DNA from: Ga0077527 sp021300125
GTDB lineage: Bacteria > Pseudomonadota > Gammaproteobacteria > Burkholderiales > SG8-41
Direction: 5' to 3'
Assembly (NCBI GenBank): GCA_046339595.1
Contig: JBKDUF010000142.1
Coordinates: 1-47,955, forward strand
DNA length: 47,955 nucleotides
Positions within the stretch are counted from its first letter, which is position 1, and every line of letters begins with the position of its first letter. The position numbers and the translations under genes were made by a program. The notes beneath the pieces were generated by a model. It was given only the letters and a program-made list of their open reading frames with translations. It did not search any database and was not told the DNA's origin. Of the stretch, positions 17,515-27,000 are shown piece after piece.

Positions 17515-18531
17515 TCAACCGCCGGCGATTGTAGCAAAGTCGATGCCGGCAATGACCTGCTGCGGCGAGAGCCTGTTCAGGCAATCAAGGTGGCCGAGCG
17601 GGCAATGGCGCTGGAAGCAGGGGCTGCAGGCCAGCGCCAGCGAGATCACCCGCGCCTTCGGTGACAGCGGCGGCGTGAAGCCGGGCGAACTGGAGCCATA
17701 GAGGGCAACCAGGGGGCGCCCGACTGCGGCCGCGACATGCATCAGGCCCGAATCGTTGCTGACCGTGAGCCTTGCCGCGGCCAGCAGGTCCGCAGCTTGT
17801 GCGATGTCGGTGTGCCCGCACAGGTTGGTGCAGGCGCCGGGCGCCTGTGCGGCGATGGTGGCGGCCACTTCATGGTCTTTGCCGGAACCCAGCAACCACA
17901 CGGCCCAGCCGCGGCCCGCGAATTCGCGGGCCAGGGTCGCGTAATGGGTTTCCGGCCAGCGTTTGGCCGGGCCGTATTCCGCGCCAGGGCAAAACGCCAC
18001 TGCCGGCCGCCGCGTGTCGAGACCAAGGCGTTCCAGCAGCGCCTGCTGCTGCGCCGGATCAGAATGCAGTCCCGGCAGCGGCAGTTGCGCCGGCAGCGGC
18101 TCGCCGGCGGGCAATGCCAGTACGGCAAAGCGTTGCGCCATCTGCGGCAGTGCTGCCCGGTCGAGATGGCGGATGTCGTTGAGCAGCCCCCAGCGCGCCT
18201 CTCCGCGAAAACCGGTGCGGCGCGGGATGCCGGCGAACCAGGGCGGCAGTGCCGATTTCCAGGAATTGGGCAGCACGATAGCCTGGTCGTAATGGCCTTC
18301 CCGCAGAGACAGACCAAGCCTGCGGCGATCACCCAAACGCAGTGCGCCGTGGCCGAAGGGGTTGAGCAGGCCGCGGCGCACCTCGGGCATGCGCGCAAGC
18401 AGCGGCAGCGTCCACGGCGGTGCCAGGTAGTCGATCGCGGCTTCGTGATGACGCTCGCGCAGCAGGCGCAACAGGACCTGCGAGATCACGGTATCGCCGA
18501 CCCAGGACGGGCCAACGATCAGGATGTTCAT
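17515..18531 (-). CDS. waaF: ADP-heptose--LPS heptosyltransferase II
   Basis: 338 residues, GT9 family. The N-terminus MNILIVGPSWVGDTVISQVL is a WaaF hallmark. Further motifs are FCPGAEYGPAKRWP, TDIAQAADLLAAARLTVSND and SGLMHVAAAVGRPLVALYGS. The enzyme adds the second heptose to the LPS inner core at the inner face of the inner membrane. It lies downstream of ilvE and the zinc-finger gene on the same strand, an arrangement often seen in betaproteobacteria. The C-terminal CSPCFQRHCPLGHLDCL is also usual for WaaF. Confidence 0.95.
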   Translation of the reverse strand: MNILIVGPSWVGDTVISQVLLRLLRERHHEAAIDYLAPPWTLPLLARMPEVRRGLLNPFGHGALRLGDRRRLGLSLREGHYDQAIVLPNSWKSALPPWFAGIPRRTGFRGEARWGLLNDIRHLDRAALPQMAQRFAVLALPAGEPLPAQLPLPGLHSDPAQQQALLERLGLDTRRPAVAFCPGAEYGPAKRWPETHYATLAREFAGRGWAVWLLGSGKDHEVAATIAAQAPGACTNLCGHTDIAQAADLLAAARLTVSNDSGLMHVAAAVGRPLVALYGSSSPGFTPPLSPKARVISLALACSPCFQRHCPLGHLDCLNRLSPQQVIAGIDFATIAGG

Positions 18532-18562
18532 GCCGGGACCGCCGCGTCCAACGGCAGGCCGG

Positions 18563-18766
18563 TCAGTGGTGGCCGGCGCCTGCGCCGCCCTTGAGGGTGT
18601 AGCGCGTGCCGCAGTAGGGGCACAGCGCCTCGCCGGTGTTTTCGATCGGCAGGAATACCCGCGGATGGGCGTTCCACAGCAGCATCGAAGGCATCGGACA
18701 GTGCAGCGGCAGGTCGGAAGCCGTGACTTCGATCTGGCGCGCGGTGTTGATGCCAGGCTCGTTCAT
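18563..18766 (-). CDS. Zinc-finger protein, zf-CHCC type
   Basis: 67 residues. Candidate zinc ligands are C in LHCPMP, H in NAHPRVFLPI and two cysteines in CPYCGTRY. HPRVFLPI with CPYCGT is the signature of the zf-CHCC family, related to the mitochondrial complex I subunit NDUFS6. Function in bacteria is not settled. It lies 15 bases after ilvE and 31 bases before waaF, all on the minus strand. Confidence 0.88.
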   Translation of the reverse strand: MNEPGINTARQIEVTASDLPLHCPMPSMLLWNAHPRVFLPIENTGEALCPYCGTRYTLKGGAGAGHH

Positions 18767-18781
18767 GTCGGACTCCGCGGT

Positions 18782-19708
18782 TCAGGCCGCCACCGGCGAC
18801 AGCCAGTCGCGGTGATCGGTGGTTTTGGCGTTGATGACGTCGAAAAAGCGCTGTTGCAGGGCGGCCGTGACCGGTCCGCGCTGGCCAGAGCCGATGCTGC
18901 GGCCGTCAACTTCGCGGATCGGCGTGACTTCGGCGGCGGTGCCGGTGAAAAAGGCCTCGTCGGCGATGTAAAGATCGTCGCGGGTAATGCGCTTGGCCGA
19001 CACTTCATAGCCCATCTCGCGGGCGAGGGTGATGATCGAGTCGCGGGTGATGCCGATCAGGGCGCTGGTCAGCTCGGGCTCGTAGAGCTTGCCGTTCTTG
19101 ACGATGAACAGGTTCTCACCCGAACCCTCTGCAACGAAGCCGTCGACGTCAAGCAGCAGGCCTTCGTCGTAGCCGTGCTCGGTCGCCTCCAGGTTGGCGA
19201 GGATCGAATTGGCGTAGGTGCCGGAATACTTGGCCCGGCACATCGATACATTGACGTGATGGCGGGCGTAGGAGGAGGTCTTGACGCGGATGCCCTTTTC
19301 CAGGGCCTCGGGTCCGAGATAGGCCCCCCAGGGCCAGGCGGCGATGGCCACATGGACGCTGGCACCTTTGGGTGATACCCCCATTTTTTCAGAGCCGTAA
19401 AAGGCGATCGGGCGGATGTAGCAGGATTCCAGCTTGTTGGCGCGCACCACCTCCTTTTGCGCGGCCATCAGCTGTTCCGGCGTATAGGGGATTTTCATCA
19501 GGTAGATGTGCGCCGAGTTGAACAGGCGCCGGGTGTGCTCCTCAAGCCGGAAGATTGCCGTGCCGATATCCGTCTTGTAGGCGCGTACGCCCTCGAACAC
19601 AGCCAGTCCGTAATGCAGTGAGTGAGTAAGCACGTGAGTGGTCGCATCGCGCCAGGGCACCAGCCTGCCGTCGTACCAGATGTGACCGTCGCGGTCGGCC
19701 ATTGACAT
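18782..19708 (-). CDS. ilvE: Branched-chain amino acid aminotransferase
   Basis: 308 residues from the ATG at 19708, chosen because GGAG lies 9 bases upstream and the length is standard. The frame is open to 19771 without a ribosome site. A fold-type IV PLP enzyme: LHYGLAVFEGVRAY (32-45), MCRAKYSGTYANSIL with the PLP lysine K160, and VAEGSGENLFIVKNG. It transfers amino groups between glutamate and the keto acids of leucine, isoleucine and valine. It is the first gene of the minus-strand ilvE/zf-CHCC/waaF group. The 202-base gap to the divergent cyclase gene should hold both promoters. Confidence 0.96.
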   Translation of the reverse strand: MSMADRDGHIWYDGRLVPWRDATTHVLTHSLHYGLAVFEGVRAYKTDIGTAIFRLEEHTRRLFNSAHIYLMKIPYTPEQLMAAQKEVVRANKLESCYIRPIAFYGSEKMGVSPKGASVHVAIAAWPWGAYLGPEALEKGIRVKTSSYARHHVNVSMCRAKYSGTYANSILANLEATEHGYDEGLLLDVDGFVAEGSGENLFIVKNGKLYEPELTSALIGITRDSIITLAREMGYEVSAKRITRDDLYIADEAFFTGTAAEVTPIREVDGRSIGSGQRGPVTAALQQRFFDVINAKTTDHRDWLSPVAA

Positions 19709-19910
19709 GCTGTGGTTCTCCGTCTTGTATGGGGGTTGTAGCCGCCATGCGGGCGGGCGCCGGGATGGCACCCCGCGGCGGGTTGGACAGTGGATTATTT
19801 TAGCCGAATTGGCTCCGGCTGCCGTACTCCGGTGTCAGGCTGCAGTTAAAATGGTAACAATTAACGTTCCAATGCCCGGTGGCGGCGGGGCGTGCCTTGA
19901 GGGATAGTCA

Positions 19911-21218
19911 ATGCTGGCCAAGACTCGCGCATGGCTCAATTCGATGGGCGAGCGCGTCATTACCGAGCAGGACAGTGAGCAGGACCGTCTGAACAAGACA
20001 CTGCTGATCTTCGCTTGCGGGCTGATGGGTTTCGGCTCAATTCTCTGGCTGGCATTGTATTGGGCGATGGGTATCAAGTTTTCGTCCACAGTGCCATTGG
20101 CTTACCTTGCCATTTCCGCCGCCTCGCTGGCTTGTTACATCTATACACGCAATTTCGAACTGTTCCGCACGCTGCAGGTCAGCCTGTTCCTGTTCGTTCC
20201 GTTTGTCATGCAGTGGAGCATCGGCAGCTATGTCAGCTCCTCCGGGGTGGCGCTTTGGGCCCTGCTGGCGCCGGTGGGCGTGATGATCTTCCAGGGTGCT
20301 CGCCAGTCGCTGCCATGGTTCGTGGCCTATATCGTGCTTACAGTGGTTTCCGGCTTTTTCGACTACTGGCTGACTCCGGGTCTCGAATCCGGAGTCACCA
20401 TGCAGGGCATTGCTGTGTTCTTCACACTCAACTTCGCCGCGATGTCCACCATCATGTATCTGCTGATCAGCTTTTTCGTGCGCCAGCGCGACCGGCTGCA
20501 GGCGACTGTGGACGAGCGGAACAGGCTTCTGCGCGTCGAGCAGGAAAAGTCGGATGCCCTGTTGCTCAACATTCTTCCCGCACCGATCGCGCGCCGGCTC
20601 AAGGATTCGCAGGGCGTCATCGCCGACGGCTTCGCCGACGTCACGGTGATGTTCGCGGATATTGTTGATTTCACCCGCATTTCCGCAGAGTTACCGCCCC
20701 AGGCCGTGGTCGAGCTGCTGAACGAGGTGTTTTCGGAGTTCGACGCCCTGGCCGAGCGGCATGGCCTCGAGAAGATCAAGACTGTGGGCGATGCCTACAT
20801 GGTTGCCGGCGGACTGCTCGAGCATGATGGAGTCAACTTCGCCGTGGATGCACGTGATTACTCGGGCGAAACCCTGCATCTTGCGCTGGAGATGCGCGAG
20901 TATATGCGGCTACTTTCAAGCAAGCGCGGGATGAATCTCTCCATCCATATCGGCATCTGCTCCGGCCCTGTCGTCGCCGGCGTGATCGGTACCCGCAAAT
21001 TCATCTATGACATCTGGGGTGACACCGTCAACACCGCCAGCCGCATTTCCGACGAGGCCCGCTCCGGCATCATCCTGGTCGATGCCGTCACCTACCAACG
21101 CTCGCGCCAACAGTTCGAGTTCGAGGGTCCCCTAAACGTGGTGGGCAAGGGCAAGGGCAATATGCGGGTTTACCGCCTGAATGACGTTGCGCAGCACTTG
21201 CGGCCAGTCACGGTCTAG
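19911..21218 (+). CDS. Membrane-bound class III adenylate cyclase
   Basis: 435 residues. Residues 31-190 form about six membrane helices; residues 235-430 form a class III cyclase domain. Metal aspartates D250 (MFADIVDFT) and D294 (VGDAYM) are present. Residues matching the adenine-selecting pair of mammalian adenylate cyclase are K290 (EKIKTVG) and D367 (YDIWG). Transition-state residues N374 and R378 are in DTVNTASR. All catalytic positions are intact, so cAMP rather than cGMP synthesis is predicted. The helix linker 191-230 may be a coiled-coil transmitter. ATG 19911 has GAGGG upstream. It converges with glnE, overlapping by 11 bases. Confidence 0.9.
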   Translation: MLAKTRAWLNSMGERVITEQDSEQDRLNKTLLIFACGLMGFGSILWLALYWAMGIKFSSTVPLAYLAISAASLACYIYTRNFELFRTLQVSLFLFVPFVMQWSIGSYVSSSGVALWALLAPVGVMIFQGARQSLPWFVAYIVLTVVSGFFDYWLTPGLESGVTMQGIAVFFTLNFAAMSTIMYLLISFFVRQRDRLQATVDERNRLLRVEQEKSDALLLNILPAPIARRLKDSQGVIADGFADVTVMFADIVDFTRISAELPPQAVVELLNEVFSEFDALAERHGLEKIKTVGDAYMVAGGLLEHDGVNFAVDARDYSGETLHLALEMREYMRLLSSKRGMNLSIHIGICSGPVVAGVIGTRKFIYDIWGDTVNTASRISDEARSGIILVDAVTYQRSRQQFEFEGPLNVVGKGKGNMRVYRLNDVAQHLRPVTV

Positions 21219-23973
21219 CGATCTCCTGCGGATCATCCAGCAGGCTTGACCACAGGGCCTTCACCGCGGCGCAGGCTGTGGCGACCTGGCCCGGATCCAC
21301 GCGTGCATAACGCTCTCCTGCCAGGCGTAACCGGTGTTGCAGGCTGCGGAGCTGGCGGTAGGCCTTGCGCACCGCATCGGCTTCCCCGGCCCCGATCAGG
21401 CCCAGCCGGGCGGCGCTGCCGAGCAGTGACAGGTTGCCGGCGTTTGCGGTCAGTTCAGGGTATCTCGCGGCGTGGCCCAGCACCAGGAACTGCACCATGA
21501 ATTCGACGTCGATAATGCCGCCGCGGTCGTGCTTCAGGTCAAACAGCACGCTGTGGTTGGGGTGTGCCTTGTGCATTTTTTCGCGCATCTCGACGATATC
21601 CTGACGCAACTTCTCGGGATTGCGCTGCACACGCAGTACCTGCTCGCGCAGGTTTTCGAAGGCCTTGCTGATGCCGGCATCGCCCGTCACGGCGCGTGCG
21701 CGTGTCAAAGCCTGGTGTTCCCACAGCCAGGCATGATGCAGTTGGTAGCGGCGCATGCTCTCCAGCGGAGTCACCAGCAGGCCGCTGGCACCGTCAGGAC
21801 GCAGCCTGAGGTCGGTGTCGTAAAGTATGCCGGCGGCGGTGACGCTGGTCAGCCAGTTGTTGATGCGCTGGGCAAGCCGTGCATAGTTTTCCGGCGCCTC
21901 CGGAGCCGGGTCGTCGTAGACGAACACGATGTCGAGGTCAGAGGCGTAACCGAGTTCCTTGCCGCCAAGCTTGCCATAGCCGACCACGGCGAACAGCGGC
22001 GTCTCGCGATGGCGCTGGCGCAGCCCAGCCCAGCACAGGCGCAGCACCTCTTCCAGTATCACGCAGGCCAGGTCGGAGAGGTGGTCGGACAGCGTCTCCA
22101 GCGGCAGCCGGCCATCCAGGTCCTGCGCGATCAGGTGCAGGGTCTGGGTGTTCTTGGAATGGCGCAACACGTCCATCTGCCGCTCGATGTCGCCCGTGGC
22201 GACGTCAAGGTTGGCGCGCAGCGACTGGCGCAGCGCCGGCCAGTCCGGCGCGGCGAGCAGGTTGCGGGCGTCGAGCAGCTCGTCGAGCAGGATCGGATGC
22301 CGGGTGATGTACTCGGCGACCCAGGGACTTGCGCTCATCAGATCGGCGACGCGGTCCAGGGCCAGTGGATACTCGTAGAGCAGGGCCAGATAGGCCTCGC
22401 GGCGGCTGATGCTTTCGAACAGGCCAAGCAGCCTCTCCAGGGTCAGATCGGGGTCGCGGCGCTGAGATGCCGCCGCGATTGCGGAAGGTACGAGGCGGTC
22501 CAGGCGTTGCTGGCTCGCCGCGGGCATCTGGCGGTAGCGGTTGCCGTGGCGGAACAGCTCCAGCCGCCTGCACAGCTCCCCGGGCTGCCGGTAGCCCAGC
22601 GTGGCCAGCTGTTCGCGGCAGGCGGCATCATCGCCGGGCGTGCGCTGCCATAGCGGCGCCAGCGGATGTTCTGCGGCGTCGTCGTCACCGAAAATGGCCT
22701 CGAAATGGCCGGTGACCGCGTTGCGGTGTACCTCTAGCGCGGTGCTGAAAGCGGCGGGGTCGGCGTAGCCCATGCTTTGCGCCAGCCACGCGAATTCCGC
22801 TGCATCCACGGGCAGCTGCTGGGTCTGCTGGTCATCGCGGTACTGGAGCCGGTGTTCGAGGTTGCGCAGGAAGACATAGGCCTCGCGCAGCTCGGCGGCT
22901 GCGGCGGGCGAGATATGGCCGCGGGCCGCGAGTTCGGCCAGCACCGGCAGCGTGGCCTGCACCTGCAGCGCCGGCTCGCGACCGCCGCGGATGAGCTGGA
23001 ATACCTGCACCGTGAATTCGATCTCGCGGATGCCGCCAGGGCCGAGCTTGATGTTGTCGCGGCGTTCGCGGCGGTTGACTTCCTGCCTCACCAGGCCGTG
23101 CAGCCCGCGCATCGCGGCGAAGGCGCTGTAGTCGAGGTGGCGGCGGAACACGAAGGGTCGCACCATCGCCATCAGTTCATGGCCGCGGTCCCCGGTGAGC
23201 ACCCGTCCCTTGATCCAGGCGAAGCGCTCCCACGGGCGACCCTGGGTCACCAGATAGTTTTCCAGCATGTCGAAACCCACCACCAGCGGGCCGCTGTCGC
23301 CATACGGGCGGAGCCGGGTGTCGACACGGAACACGAAGCCGTCCTCGGTCCATTCATTGAGCGCCGCGATCAGGCGCCGTGCGAGGCGGGTGAAGAATTC
23401 GTGGTTGCTCAGCGGTCGTGCACCGTCGGTTTCGCCCTCCTCGGGATACACCAGCACGAGGTCGATGTCGGAGGAGGCATTGAGTTCGGCGCCGCCGAGT
23501 TTGCCCATGCCGACCACGTGCAGTTGCTGGATGAGGCCGTCGCCGCCGCGAGGTTCGCCATGGGTGGCCGCAAGGTCGGCATGCAGCCTGTTCACCGCGG
23601 TGCTGATGGCCACTTCCGCCAGTGCGGTCACGGTGGACACGACCTCGTCGAGGCTGGCGCAGCCGCAGAGGTCTCGCGTGATCAGTCTCGCCATCACGCG
23701 CTGGCGCAGGCGGCGCAGCGCGCGCGCAAGGCCGGCGTCGTCGGCAGTTGCATTGGCCAGTTCGGCATGCATCTGTCCGGCATCGCAGGGGTGCGCTACC
23801 GCCGAGTAGGCAGCCAGGTCCGGGTCTGCCGCGAGCAGGCGCGACAGATACCGGCTGTAGGCCGCGGCCCGGGCGGGGTCCTGGGCCGGGTTGCCGGCGC
23901 CTGAACCTGGGGCAAAACCGGAGGTCATTTCTGCAGGGATGCGATTGCCATTCGCCGCTGCCGCAGTAGACAC
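21208..23973 (-). CDS. glnE: Bifunctional glutamine synthetase adenylyltransferase/deadenylase
   Basis: 921 residues, close to the usual 940-950. Two nucleotidyltransferase domains are visible: GMGKLGGAELNASSDIDLVL in the N-half and GYGKLGGKELGYASDLDIVF in the C-half. In the known enzyme the two halves carry opposite activities on the tyrosine of glutamine synthetase, under PII control. The start is uncertain: GTG at 23973 gives the longest form, and an in-frame ATG lies at 23928. It is divergent from yhdP, with only 60 bases between, and convergent with the cyclase gene. Confidence 0.96.
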   Translation of the reverse strand: MSTAAAANGNRIPAEMTSGFAPGSGAGNPAQDPARAAAYSRYLSRLLAADPDLAAYSAVAHPCDAGQMHAELANATADDAGLARALRRLRQRVMARLITRDLCGCASLDEVVSTVTALAEVAISTAVNRLHADLAATHGEPRGGDGLIQQLHVVGMGKLGGAELNASSDIDLVLVYPEEGETDGARPLSNHEFFTRLARRLIAALNEWTEDGFVFRVDTRLRPYGDSGPLVVGFDMLENYLVTQGRPWERFAWIKGRVLTGDRGHELMAMVRPFVFRRHLDYSAFAAMRGLHGLVRQEVNRRERRDNIKLGPGGIREIEFTVQVFQLIRGGREPALQVQATLPVLAELAARGHISPAAAAELREAYVFLRNLEHRLQYRDDQQTQQLPVDAAEFAWLAQSMGYADPAAFSTALEVHRNAVTGHFEAIFGDDDAAEHPLAPLWQRTPGDDAACREQLATLGYRQPGELCRRLELFRHGNRYRQMPAASQQRLDRLVPSAIAAASQRRDPDLTLERLLGLFESISRREAYLALLYEYPLALDRVADLMSASPWVAEYITRHPILLDELLDARNLLAAPDWPALRQSLRANLDVATGDIERQMDVLRHSKNTQTLHLIAQDLDGRLPLETLSDHLSDLACVILEEVLRLCWAGLRQRHRETPLFAVVGYGKLGGKELGYASDLDIVFVYDDPAPEAPENYARLAQRINNWLTSVTAAGILYDTDLRLRPDGASGLLVTPLESMRRYQLHHAWLWEHQALTRARAVTGDAGISKAFENLREQVLRVQRNPEKLRQDIVEMREKMHKAHPNHSVLFDLKHDRGGIIDVEFMVQFLVLGHAARYPELTANAGNLSLLGSAARLGLIGAGEADAVRKAYRQLRSLQHRLRLAGERYARVDPGQVATACAAVKALWSSLLDDPQEIARP

Positions 23974-23983
23974 CTGCTAGAAT

Positions 23984-24030
23984 GGCTAAGTTGTTGTTTC
24001 ATTTTTGCATTTTATTATTATTCGAATCCG
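23984..24030 (+). repeat. AT-rich intercistronic element, copy 4 (loose match)
   Basis: CTAAGTTGTTGTTTCATTTT and following T/A-rich bases fill the gap between the divergent glnE and yhdP starts and end three bases before the yhdP ATG. It matches the AAGTTaTTGaTTT core more loosely than copies 2, 3 and 8. It may also hold the promoters of both genes. Confidence 0.35.
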
Positions 24031-24033
24031 CGC

Positions 24034-27000
24034 ATGAGCCTAGCCGAAGTCCGTCGCCGGCTCCAGGGCAGTTCCCTGTGGATTTACCGTGCGCTGACCT
24101 GGGCGGTGCTGGGCTGCGGCCTGCTGTTTGCCGCCACCATCCTCACCCTGCGTTACTGGATATTGCCCGAGATCGGCCAGTACCGGGAACGTATTGCCGA
24201 TGTCGTGTCGAGTGCGGCGGGGCAGAAAATCAGCATTGGCGGCCTCAGCGCGAACTGGGATGGGCTGCGTCCCCAGCTCGCCCTGTCCGACGTGGCGGTG
24301 CATGATGCCGAAGGCAGACCTGCACTCGAGTTGCCGCGTATCGACGCCACCCTGTCCTGGCGTTCCGCCCTGCTGCTGAATGTCAATTTCCATTCGCTGG
24401 AAATCCATCGCCCGCACCTGCTGGTGCGCCGCGACAGCCGTGGCGGCATCACAGTCGGCGGCGTCGCGGTTGAGGACACGCAGCAGGAGGAAGGCGGTTT
24501 TTCGAAATGGCTGCTCAGTCAGCGCGAAATCGAGATCTTCGATGCCGCGCTGGACTGGCGCGACGACATGCGTGCCGCGCCCGAGCTGCGGCTGCGCAAG
24601 GTGCAGCTGCGCATCGTCAACCGCGGCGATCGTCACCGCGTCGCGCTGATTGCACATCCGCCCGCCGAGCTGTCGGCGCCCGTGGACGTGCGTGCCGACC
24701 TGCAGGGTGATGACCTGAGCAGCATGGCTTCGCGCATGAGTGGACAGCTCTATCTGCACCTGCCGCGGGTCGACATTGCCGCCTGGCGGCAGTGGATCGA
24801 CCTGCCGGTGGCGATGGCCAGTGGCGAAGGCGCCCTGCGCACCTGGTTAACGCTGGCAGAGGGTGAGCTGCAGGCGCTCACCGCCGATGCGGAATTGCGC
24901 AATGTTCGTGCACGCCTTGCTCCGGCGCTGCCGGAGCTCGAGCTGCGGCAGATCGGCGGGCGCCTGGGCTGGAAGCGCGGTGTCGGCGTGCTCGATTTCA
25001 ATGCGCGCCGCCTGGGCTTCAGCACCGGAGACGGCCTGACCCTGCAGCCGGCCGACCTCAACCTCAAACTTTCAGGAAGCGGCAACGCATACAGCCGCGG
25101 CGAATTGCAGGCGAGTGCGCTCGAACTGGCGCCGCTGGTTGTCCTGGCGGACCGTCTGCCCCTGTCCGCCGAAATTCGCCGCGCGCTGGAGGCATACTCC
25201 CCGGCGGGCGGGGTTCACGAGCTTGCCGTGAAATGGGATGGGGTCTGGCCGGCGCTGAAGACCTACGCCCTGCGCGGCCGTTTCCACGATCTTTCGCTGC
25301 GCCAGCATGGCAGGTTCCCGGCGTTTTCGGGATTCAGTGGCAGCATCGACGGCAACGAGCGTGGCGGTCTCCTGCAAGTGTCCAGCCAGAAGGCGCAACT
25401 GGAGAAGCCGGGCGTGTTCCGCGAAAAACTGCAGTTCGACAGCCTCACCGGACAGCTGGGCTGGACGCGGCAGGCCCAGGCCACGGAGCTGCGCTTCAGC
25501 AATTTCGCGTTCTCCAACCGCGATCTTGCCGGCACCCTGTTCGGCAGTTACCGCACCGTGGCCGACGGACCCGGCAGCGCAGATCTCACCGGGCACCTGA
25601 CCCGTGCCGCCGCTGCACGGGTGTCGGCCTATCTGCCGCTGCAGGTTGGCCCGTCCTCCCGCGCCTGGCTGGATCGCGCCTTCATCGCCGGCAGTTCGGC
25701 TGATGTGCGCTTCCGCCTGCAGGGCGATCTGCGCGGGTTTCCCTTTTCCGGCAATCGGGGCGGGCTGTTCGAGGTGACGGCGAAAATCCAGGACGGCACC
25801 CTGCACACCGGCGAAGGCTGGCCGCGCATCACCGGGATCGACGCAGACCTGCTGTTTCGCGGCCAGCGCATGGAGATCAATGCGCGCCAGGCCGAGATTG
25901 GCGACATCCGACTGGCGCGGGTTCGCGCGGTGATTCCGGACCTGATCCACCAGGAGGAAATTCTCGAGGTCAGCGGCGAGGCCGAAGGTCAGTCCGCCGA
26001 TTTCCTGCAGTACATCGCGCAAAGCCCGGTGCGCGCGATGATTGACGGTTTTACCGACGGCATGCAGGCCCAGGGCAGAGGCAGGCTGGGCCTGCGCCTG
26101 ACGCTGCCGTTGCGCAATCTGAAGACCGGCAAGGTGGCGGGCAGTTACCAGTTCACCAACAACCAGATCGTGCCCGAGCCGGGCTTTCCGCCGCTGGAGC
26201 AGCTCAACGGCCGGCTTGAATTCACCGAGTCCACGGTACGCGTACCCGGCGTCACCGCGCAGTTCCTCGGCGGGCCGCTCACGGTGTCGGCGGGCAGTCA
26301 GCGCGATGCCGCGGTCAGCATCCAGTTCCAGGGACGCATCAATGCCGATGCGGCGCGCCGTGCCGGCGGCGGCGAATGGCTGCGCCACATGCGCGGCTCC
26401 ACCGACTGGCGCGGCTCGCTCACCATGCGCAACCGGCGCACCGATTTCGTCATCGACTCCTCGCTGCAGGGGCTTGCGGTGAACCTGCCAGCGCCCTTCA
26501 CCAAGTCCGCCGCGGAAACCGTGCCGCTGCGTTTCGAGCGGCGTTTCACCGGTATTCAGCAGGAGCGCGTCGCGCTTTCGCTCGGCAATGTGATGAATGC
26601 GGTAGTGCTGCGCCGGATGCAGGGCGGCGAGATGCGTATCGAGCGCGGGGTGTTGCGTTTCGGCGAAGGTGTCGCCGCCGAGCCTGACCGCCCCGGCCTG
26701 CTGCTTGGCGGCAGCATCCGTTCGCTGGATGCCGACGGCTGGTTTGCGCTGATCGGTGGCGCCGGCGCCGCCGCGGGCCTGCCGATCTCGGCCGGCGATC
26801 TGCGTATCGGCGAGCTGGAATGGTTCGGGCGCCGCTTCGGCGCGATGGCATTGACCGCGACGCCGCAACCCGGTCTGCTGCAGCTGAGCGTGAAGGGGCG
26901 CGACATCGAAGGCGCTGCATCCTGGCGTGGCCAGGGCCGTGGACGCCTCACCGCGCGCCTGCGCCGTCTGGTGCTGCCACCCCGGGATGACGCCGCGCCG

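Noticed and set aside
16039..17664. A 541-codon plus-strand frame crossing three minus-strand genes
   Set aside because: It is antisense to the TcuA-like, SnoaL-like and heptosyltransferase genes, which all have convincing motifs.
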